A stretch of 64,000 nucleotides of DNA from Enterovibrio sp. JCM 19048. Its GTDB lineage: Bacteria; Pseudomonadota; Gammaproteobacteria; Enterobacterales; Vibrionaceae. The notes beneath the pieces are model-generated. The model saw nothing but the letters and a program-made list of their open reading frames with translations, ran no database searches and was not told the DNA's origin. The translations under genes were made by a program, and so were the position numbers. The stretch's first letter is position 1. Each line of letters starts with the position of its first letter. Shown here in pieces: positions 56,819-64,000 of this stretch. Location: assembly GCA_001310415.1 (NCBI GenBank), contig BAXE01000005.1, positions 186,001 to 250,000 of the forward strand, read 5' to 3'.

Positions 56819-59800
56819 CCCAACGCGGTAAATACCAATCGCTGACCATGGTCAACTGGAACGGTTTCTTTGCCCGTACCTTTGACATCGACAATCTGGT
56901 CACAACCCTTTCAGGCGGTAACGGTGCGGGTAAATCCACCACCATGGCGGCATTTATTACAGCGCTTATCCCTGACCAAAGTCTGCTGCACTTCCGTAAC
57001 ACCACGGAAGCGGGCAGCTCGACGGCATCACGCGACAAAGGCCTGCACGGTAAACTGAAACCGGGTGCCTGTTATGCCGCGTTGGACGTGGTGAACTCAC
57101 GTAACCAACGCATTCTGTTCGGTGTTCGTCTGCAGCAAGTGGCGGGTCGTGATAAGAAAGTCGACATCAAACCTTTTATCGTTCAGGGCCTGCCATCTGG
57201 CGTCAAGCCAACTGACATCCTGATCGAGAACGTGTCTGCCAACCAGGTACGTGTCCGTCAACTAAATGAAGTGAAAGATGCGCTGGGTGACTACGACACT
57301 GCGCACTTCAAAGCTTTCAACTCTGTGACGGATTATCACGCACAGATGTTTGAATACGGTGCATTGCCGAAGAAACTGCGTAATAGCAGCGACCGCTCCA
57401 AGTTCTACCGCCTGATTGAAGCATCGCTTTACGGTGGTATCTCCAGTGCAATTACCAAATCCCTGCGCGACTACCTGCTGCCACAAAACGGCGGTGTGAA
57501 GAAAGCCTTCCAGGACATGGAAGTGGCGCTGCGCGAAAACCGCATGACACTGGAAGCGATCAAGCTGACCCAGCGTGACCGTGACCTGTTCAAACACCTG
57601 ATCACTGAATCCACCAACTACGTTGCGTCTGACTACATGCGCCACGCCAACGAGCGTCGCAACAAGTTGGAGCAAGCGCTGAAACGCCGCGGTGAAGTGC
57701 AGGGCTCTCGTCGTCAACTGGATGATTTCCAAAGCACATTCGGCCGCATGACTGACGAGCTGGATGCATTGAACGAACGTCAGACTCACCTTGAGCAAGA
57801 CTATCAGGCCGCGTCTGATCACCTGCAGCTGGTGCAGACCGCTGTTCGCCAACAAGAGAAAGTAGAGCGTTACCAGGAAGATCTGGAAGAGCTGGCCGTT
57901 CGTCTCGAAGAGCAAATGATGGTGGTGGAAGAAGCCACTGAACAGCTCGCGATGGCGGAAGAGCAGGCGCATCTGACGGAAGAAGAAGTCGATAGCCTGA
58001 AAACCCAGCTTGCGGATTACCAGCAAGCGCTGGATATGCAGCAAACCCGTGCGTTGCAATACCAACAAGCGGTGAAAGCGCTGGAAAAAGCGCGCGAGCT
58101 GACAGGTAACGACGAGCTTTCGCAGGAAAATGCGGCGGAATATCTGGGGTCACTCAAAGCAAAAGAAGAGGTGCAAACCTCTGAGCTTTTGAGCCTGAAG
58201 CACAAGCTGGATCTCTCTTCTGCGGCAGCCAAACAGTTTGAGCGTGGTCTCGATCTGGTGCGTAGCATTGCTGGTGACGTGAACCGCGCTGAAGCGGGCG
58301 TGAAAGCACGCGAAGTGATTGCCAAAGGCCGCGAATTTGCCAACCTGTCTGCAAATGCTGACCAGTTGAGTGCGCAGCACCGTGACCTTGAGCGTCAGAT
58401 GCGAAGCTTCCAGCAGGCGAAAACCCTGTCTGAGCAATACCAGCGCCAATTCAATGAAACCGTTGCTTCTGAAGATGCGGTAGAGCTTGAAATGGCACGC
58501 CAGCAGGAACGTCTGGAATCGGCGGAAGAAGCGGTGGGTGAGCAGGCTGAGAAAGTCCGCGAACTGCAGCGCAGCGAAAATGACATCAACGCAAAAACTG
58601 CCCAGTTTGAAAAAGTCGCACCGGCGTGGATTGCCGCGCAGGAAGCACTGGAAAAACTGGCAGAGCAAACCGGCGAAGAGCTTTACGACAACCAAGCAGT
58701 GCTGGATACCATGCAGCGCGTGATGTCGGAAGAGCGCGAAACCATCGCTACCCGCGACAAGCTACACATTGAAAAACAAGCGCTGGAATCAGAAATCGAG
58801 CGTCTGGCGCAGCCGGGCGGTAGCGATGACGCACGTCTGCAATCGCTGGCTGATACCCTGGGTGGCACGCTGCTGTCTGAGATTTATGATGACATCACCA
58901 TCGATGATGCACCGTACTTCTCAGCATTGTACGGCCCTGCGCGCCACGCGATTGTTGTTCCTGATCTGAAAGGCATCAAAGAAAAGCTGCTGGATCTGGA
59001 TGACTGTCCGGAAGACTTGTACATCATCGAAGGTGAAGCAGATGGCTTCGATGACAGCGTATTTGATGTTGAAGAGCTGGAAAATGCAGTTTGCGTTCAC
59101 CTGAACGATCGCCAGTTGCGTTACTCTCGCTTCCCGAAAATTCCGCTGTTTGGCCGTGCGGCGCGTGAGCACCGTTTGGAAAGTCTGCGTGAAAAACGTG
59201 AAGAGTTGGTAGAAAACTACGCCAAAGCCTCCTTCGATGCGCAGAAGCTTCAGCGTCTGACCCAAAGCTTCAACCACTTCGTGTCCAACCACATGAATGT
59301 GGCGTTCAATGAAGACCCGGAAGCAGCACTGAAAACCCTGCGTGAACAACGCAACAGTGTGCAGCGCCAGCTTGCACAGCTTCGTGAAAGCGAGCAACAG
59401 GTTCGCAGCCAGTTGTCCGGCTCGAAAGAAGCCATTGCGCTGCTTAACAAACTTCAGCACGTCGTCAATGCGCTGGAAGATGAAACGCTGGAAGCGCGTC
59501 TGGAAGAAGTGGAAAGCCGTTTGTCCCAGGCAGACGAAGCGCGTCACTTCACTCGTGAACACGGCAAGGCGTTGGCAGAACTGGAAAATCTGGTATCGAC
59601 ACTGGACGCTGACCCAGAGCAGTTTGATGCTTTGAATGCCGCTTACCAGCAAGCAGACGAAGCGCTGCAATCGCTGAAGAAAACCCTGTTCGCCCTGTCT
59701 GATCTGGTTGAGCGCCGTCACTACTTCAGTTATGCCGATGCGGTTGAACTGCTGAACAAGAGCAGCGAGCTGAACGAGCAGCTGAAAGCCAAACTGGTGG

Positions 59801-61275
59801 ATGCTGAGCGCGCCCGTACCCGTTCACGTGAGCATGTGAAACAGGTACGCGATCAGGTGAACCAGTACAACCAACTGCTGGCATCACTGAAAAGCTCGCA
59901 TCAGGCGAAGCAGGAAACGGTTGCTGAATTCAAACGCGAACTGACTGAACTGGGCGTTCGCGCCGATGTGGAAGCGGAAGAGCGTGCACGTATCCGTCGT
60001 GACGAACTGAATGCGCAGCTTTCACAATCACGCAGCCGTAAGAGCGAGCTGGAAAAAGGGCTGACCTCGATTGAACTGGAGATGCGTTCTCTGGTGAAAA
60101 CGCTGAAGAAAGCGGGTAAAGAGTACACTGATCTGCGTACTTTCGTGGTGAACGCGAAAGCCGGTTGGGTGGAAGTACTGAAGATTGCCCGCACCAGCAA
60201 CGTAGAGAAGCAGCTGAATCGCCGCGAAATGGCCTACATGTCTGCTGACGAACTTCGTTCGCTATCGGATAAATCATTGGGTGCACTGCGTCTGGCGGTG
60301 GCTGACAACGAAACCCTGCGTGATGCACTGCGTGCGTCGGAAGACATGGCACGTCCAGAGCGTAAAGTTCTGTTCTACGTCGCGGTTTACCAGCACCTGC
60401 GTGAGCGTATCCGCCACGACATTATCCGCACCGACGATCCGGTTGAAGCGATTGAAGAGATGGAAGTGGAACTGGCGCGCTTGACTGAAGAATTGACCCA
60501 ACGTGAGAAACGTCTGGCGATCAGCTCTGAGTCTGTGGCGAACATCATCCGTAAGACCATCCAGCGTGAACAAAATCGTATCCGTTTGCTGAACCAGGGT
60601 TTGTCTAACATTGCCTTTGGTCAGGTGAAAGGCGTGCGTCTGAATGTCTCTATCCGTGAAACCCATGCGCAGCTGCTTGAAGGCTTGGCAGAGAAAGCAG
60701 AGCAGCATCAGGACTTGTTTGGTAACAACCGTCTGACCTTCTCTGAGGCGATGGCGAAACTGTTCCAGCGCTTGAACCCGCATATCGACCTTGGTCAGCG
60801 TTCTCCTCAGATTCTGGGTGAAGAACTGCTGGATTACCGTAACTACCTGGAACTGGGTATTGAGGTTAACCGCGGTACTGACGGTTGGCTGCAAGCGGAA
60901 TCCGGTGCGCTGTCTACCGGTGAAGCGATCGGTACCGGCCAGGCAATCCTGCTGATGGTTGTGCAGAGCTGGGAAGAAGAATCCCGTCGTCTGCGCGGTA
61001 AAGATGTTATCCCTTGTCGTCTGCTGTTCCTTGATGAGGCCGCGCGTCTGGATGCGAAGTCAATCTCGACCCTGTTCGAGCTTTGTCACCGCCTGGATAT
61101 GCAGCTTCTGATTGCAGCGCCGGAAAACATCAGCCCAGAGCAGGGCACAACCTACAAACTGGTACGTAAGATCTTTAACGACAAAGAACATGTGCATGTA
61201 GTGGGTCTGCGTGGCTTCGGTGAAGTGTCGAAATCTTCGTTGCCACTGGAGCAAACCCTGGAAACGGTTGAATAA
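56815..61275 (+). CDS. mukB: Chromosome partition protein MukB, SMC-like ATPase
   Basis: 1486 residues, unbroken. N-terminal head with Walker [10 protein letters not shown] (residues 34-42), about 300 residues of coiled coil ([20 protein letters not shown] onward), a hinge around 650-780 ([20 protein letters not shown]), return coiled coil, and C-terminal head with [20 protein letters not shown] and Walker [17 protein letters not shown] condensin that compacts and orients the chromosome with MukEF and MatP. Most antisense frames overlapping it are coding shadows. Confidence 0.97.
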   Translation: MTQRGKYQSLTMVNWNGFFARTFDIDNLVTTLSGGNGAGKSTTMAAFITALIPDQSLLHFRNTTEAGSSTASRDKGLHGKLKPGACYAALDVVNSRNQRILFGVRLQQVAGRDKKVDIKPFIVQGLPSGVKPTDILIENVSANQVRVRQLNEVKDALGDYDTAHFKAFNSVTDYHAQMFEYGALPKKLRNSSDRSKFYRLIEASLYGGISSAITKSLRDYLLPQNGGVKKAFQDMEVALRENRMTLEAIKLTQRDRDLFKHLITESTNYVASDYMRHANERRNKLEQALKRRGEVQGSRRQLDDFQSTFGRMTDELDALNERQTHLEQDYQAASDHLQLVQTAVRQQEKVERYQEDLEELAVRLEEQMMVVEEATEQLAMAEEQAHLTEEEVDSLKTQLADYQQALDMQQTRALQYQQAVKALEKARELTGNDELSQENAAEYLGSLKAKEEVQTSELLSLKHKLDLSSAAAKQFERGLDLVRSIAGDVNRAEAGVKAREVIAKGREFANLSANADQLSAQHRDLERQMRSFQQAKTLSEQYQRQFNETVASEDAVELEMARQQERLESAEEAVGEQAEKVRELQRSENDINAKTAQFEKVAPAWIAAQEALEKLAEQTGEELYDNQAVLDTMQRVMSEERETIATRDKLHIEKQALESEIERLAQPGGSDDARLQSLADTLGGTLLSEIYDDITIDDAPYFSALYGPARHAIVVPDLKGIKEKLLDLDDCPEDLYIIEGEADGFDDSVFDVEELENAVCVHLNDRQLRYSRFPKIPLFGRAAREHRLESLREKREELVENYAKASFDAQKLQRLTQSFNHFVSNHMNVAFNEDPEAALKTLREQRNSVQRQLAQLRESEQQVRSQLSGSKEAIALLNKLQHVVNALEDETLEARLEEVESRLSQADEARHFTREHGKALAELENLVSTLDADPEQFDALNAAYQQADEALQSLKKTLFALSDLVERRHYFSYADAVELLNKSSELNEQLKAKLVDAERARTRSREHVKQVRDQVNQYNQLLASLKSSHQAKQETVAEFKRELTELGVRADVEAEERARIRRDELNAQLSQSRSRKSELEKGLTSIELEMRSLVKTLKKAGKEYTDLRTFVVNAKAGWVEVLKIARTSNVEKQLNRREMAYMSADELRSLSDKSLGALRLAVADNETLRDALRASEDMARPERKVLFYVAVYQHLRERIRHDIIRTDDPVEAIEEMEVELARLTEELTQREKRLAISSESVANIIRKTIQREQNRIRLLNQGLSNIAFGQVKGVRLNVSIRETHAQLLEGLAEKAEQHQDLFGNNRLTFSEAMAKLFQRLNPHIDLGQRSPQILGEELLDYRNYLELGIEVNRGTDGWLQAESGALSTGEAIGTGQAILLMVVQSWEEESRRLRGKDVIPCRLLFLDEAARLDAKSISTLFELCHRLDMQLLIAAPENISPEQGTTYKLVRKIFNDKEHVHVVGLRGFGEVSKSSLPLEQTLETVE

Positions 61276-61292
61276 CCAGACTCCAAACAATG

Positions 61293-61317
61293 AAAAGGCC
61301 AGCACTGCTGGCCTTTT
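61293..61317. terminator. Bidirectional terminator after mukB
   Basis: AAAAGGCCAGCA/CTGCTGGCCTTTT, almost no loop, between mukB and the convergent chemoreceptor gene. Confidence 0.88.
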
Positions 61318-61342
61318 GTCTTTCAAGAAGAATATTTACGGG

Positions 61343-63656
61343 TTAAGCAATTTTAAATATACCGATTTGTTGGGTCAGTTTATGCGCCTGTTGATTCAGA
61401 CTGACTGACGTTTCGTCGGTACTTACTGTACTTTCTGATACCTGCTCGGCAGAGCGGGCGATATTGTTCACATTCATGGTGATCTCTTCCGTCACAGAAG
61501 ATTGCTCACTTGCCGCTGTCGCAATCTGGGTATTCATATCGTTGATTTCCATCATCATACCCGCGATTTGATCCAGCATTTGGTTGTTCTTATTACAGTT
61601 GTCGACACTGCTGGCAACAAACTCATTCGCACCACTGATGCCTTTCACCACTTTGCCGGTTTCAGACTGCAAGGACTCCACTTTGGCGCGGATCTCTTCG
61701 GTTGAGGTTTGCGTGCGTATCGCCAGCGAGCGCACTTCATCAGCGACCACGGCGAAGCCACGACCTTGCTCACCCGCGCGGGCGGCCTCGATCGCAGCGT
61801 TCAAGGCCAATAAGTTGGTCTGTTCAGCAATACCCTGAATCACATCCAGCACCGATCCAATGGAGTCACTCTCAGCTGAAAGCTGTTCCATTGACTTGGT
61901 GGCTTCATTCATCCGGCTAGAAAGCTCAGAAATGTTGCTCACCAGCTGCTGGCCTACATCAGCACTTTGACGCACAGACTGCACGACATTTTCAGACGAT
62001 TCTGATGCGTTGTTGGCAAAAGAGGCGACTTCTGAAATAGAGGCACTCATTTCTGTTGCTGCAGTCGCCACCTGACTGGAGTTTGACGCTTGTTGGTCAA
62101 CTTCACTGCGCATGGCTGAAATGTTTTTCTGGATGGATTCAGATGCGTCACCCAGCGCTTTAGCCGTGGCATCTGCTCCTTTTATCAAGCCCATGAAATC
62201 ATCCAGCATGGTATTCATAGAGCGTGAAAGCTCGCCGATTTCATCTTTGCTTTTTGCTTCAAGGCGAATCGTCAGGTCATGCTCTTTGGCTATCTGGATA
62301 ATTTTTGATGTCAGCACGGAGATGGGGCGGCTGATACTGTTGGCAATTACCCAAGCAATTAGGGCTGAGATAACAATGATGATGAACCCAACAACCCCGG
62401 CTTTGGTGTACAGCGAGTTTTGCAGGGCATGGACATTCGCCATTGCCTCTGCTTTGGTGATCTCGGTAACGAGTGCCCACCTTTGGCCCAGAATATCGAT
62501 AGGGGTGTATGACGAGAACACATCCTGTCCAAAATGGTTTTTGTCACTGCAAATCCGGCTTCACCACCGATGGCGGCATTGATATGGGCGGTGTTGATAG
62601 GTTGCTGGCCTGCTGAGGATTCTGTGGTGGCGATACGGCTTACGGTTTTTTCTGCCACACCGGAAGCACGCAGGCATCCAAATAAGCGTCTTTGTTCTCA
62701 ACCAGCATACGTGCTTGCGACCGGATAAGGTTATCGCTACCTACAAGGAACGACTCGCCTGTATCACCTAATCCATCTGCACGCCATTCCGAGTCGTATG
62801 TCATCATGCTGTTGATGGCATCGATTGGCATCTGGAAAATAATGACGCCAATACGCTCACCATTTTTCACAACAGGTGATGCGATAAACGAAGCTGGGCT
62901 GTCGTAAGAGGGGTAGTAGGGAGCAAAGTCGATAAACGCGAATTCACCGGCTTTAAGATTTTTCGCACCTTTGAAGGCTTGCGCTAATCCTGTGTCTTTA
63001 TAGGCGCCGGTATCTAGGTTCGTTGCATAGTCGAGTTCTTTGAAAACGGTGTAAACGACATTGCCAGAGGTATCGACCAGGAAGATGTCGTAGTAGCCAA
63101 ACGACTCAAGATACTTGCGGTAATTTGGATGGTAAACCTCATGGACTTCACTATAGGTCGTACCGTCATCGGCTTTGTCGAGAAGGTGTTTGCTGCCAAG
63201 AGGGTTTTGGTTCAGACCGATATAAGCTTGTTGCAACAATTGCCCACTGGTGCCGATGGTGTTGAGTTTAGAAGTAGCATCGGTCGCTTGATTGTTGGTT
63301 TCCTGATAGGTGCGACCGAACTCATTGACATAGTAATTGTTCAGGACTTCAGCTTGATTTGCCTTCGGAAGGGCTTCTGATTCCACACTTTGGAAGCTTT
63401 TTGAAAACTGGACAATGGCGTTCTCTGTCATGGTCGAGTTAGCCATGTTGACGATTTGCCGGCTGATCGTTGTAAAGTAATTTTCGATTTCTGTTTTTTT
63501 GATAGCTCTTACGGAGCGAAGTTGGTTTTCAACCTGGGTTTCCAGTGCTTTCCCCGATTCGCTTACCGCTGCAAAGGTTAAAAAAGCAGTGGTAGCAATA
63601 ACGCCAGCGACACCTGTCCCGATCAGCGCAGCTCTTATTTTTGTGGATACTTTCAT
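61343..63656 (-). CDS. Methyl-accepting chemotaxis protein with Cache-type sensor (two frameshifts)
   Basis: About 771 residues corrected, from ATG 63656. First span ([20 protein letters not shown]), a large periplasmic sensor of ~340 residues whose pieces look like a double Cache domain ([60 protein letters not shown]), second span ([20 protein letters not shown]), HAMP, and signalling hairpin [20 protein letters not shown] plus [18 protein letters not shown]. Breaks near 62670 ([15 protein letters not shown], one lost base) and near 62545 ([12 protein letters not shown]). Probably senses a small organic ligand; which one is unknown. Confidence 0.88.
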
Positions 63657-64000
63657 GTTTCCTGCTCCCAAAAACGTTACTAACGTCTTATTAACAACAC
63701 TGTTAGTGTAGAAAACGTTTTTGAGATCTGCGTCAAAAAATAATATCCCTCAAGTTTCTTATGGAAGAGTTATGAAGGCGAAGGGTAGCGGGTTTATCAG
63801 TCGATAAAGCAGCCGATTTGAAAGCAGAAGCAATTTGCAATGTATGGAAAAATAACCATATAGACGCAACCTGCCTTAAATGATGGGATTGGCAATTTTT
63901 GAGTGTGTATTTATAGCTGGGCAGCGCAGAAGGCCTTAGCCCAGCCTGTTTCAGATGAAAGTGAGTTTCTGCGGCTGTTTATGATGTGAGGCTAGTTTTT
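63657..64000. other. Upstream region of the chemoreceptor gene at the window end
   Basis: 344 bases, AT-rich at first, with no gene, repeat or clear regulatory site recognised. Confidence 0.4.

Noticed and set aside
57262..59721. Long antisense open frames opposite mukB (268, 266 and 183 codons)
   Set aside because: mukB is a complete 1486-residue gene; the antisense frames have no ribosome sites or recognisable domains and reflect its codon bias.

Overview
This 64 kb window looks like a chromosomal segment from a member of the Vibrionaceae with roughly 50% GC housekeeping genes; Grimontia, Enterovibrio or a related Vibrio would fit, but the sequence alone does not settle the genus. The evidence is gene order (pabB/nudL/sdaC/sdaA beside a class I fumarase; hinT-ycfL-lpoB-thiK-ycfP-ndh; csiV-mfd-PilZ-lolCDE-DUF2062-comEC-msbA-lpxK-ycaR-kdsB; elyC | cmoM-mukF-mukE-mukB), the MukBEF condensin, a VCR-like integron cassette array and multiple chemoreceptors.

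Layout. 1-3.3 kb: end of an OFA-family MFS carrier, an outer-membrane beta-barrel gene and an ECF sigma factor. 3.3-10.2 kb: serine uptake and deamination (sdaC, sdaA), nudL and pabB on the minus strand, then a divergent class I fumarase. 10.3-18.5 kb: an integrase-less stretch of integron gene cassettes, AT-rich, all on the plus strand, with attC sites, an IS3-family insertion inside one attC, and two and a half copies of a miniature element derived from an IS110/IS1111-type insertion sequence. 18.5-24.2 kb: accessory single genes (HAD, two GNATs, SMR pump, quinone reductase, lipoproteins) around pyrC. 24.2-27.4 kb: two GH17 glucanases behind a 20-bp perfect palindrome, then a nitronate monooxygenase. 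27.5-29.5 kb: a chemoreceptor. 30-38.4 kb: the lpoB/ndh envelope and respiration cluster. 38.4-53 kb: transcription-coupled repair (mfd), lipoprotein sorting (LolCDE), DNA uptake (ComEC) and LPS assembly (MsbA, LpxK, KdsB). 53-61.3 kb: ElyC, CmoM and the complete MukFEB condensin. 61.3-63.7 kb: a second chemoreceptor.

A dominant technical feature is about 35 single-base frameshifts spread over some 23 genes, including essential ones (msbA, lpxK, kdsB, lolE). Every one I could resolve is repaired by adding one base to a short homopolymer, so I treat these as read or assembly errors and annotate the genes full-length with the frameshift noted.

The most interesting biology is in the cassette region: two ~515 bp elements share the same internal deletion of an IS110/IS1111-type transposase gene while keeping both ends and the ~195 bp 3' noncoding region, where bridge RNAs of this group are encoded. 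A 266-bp MITE-like element with 23-bp inverted ends lies upstream of lolC.
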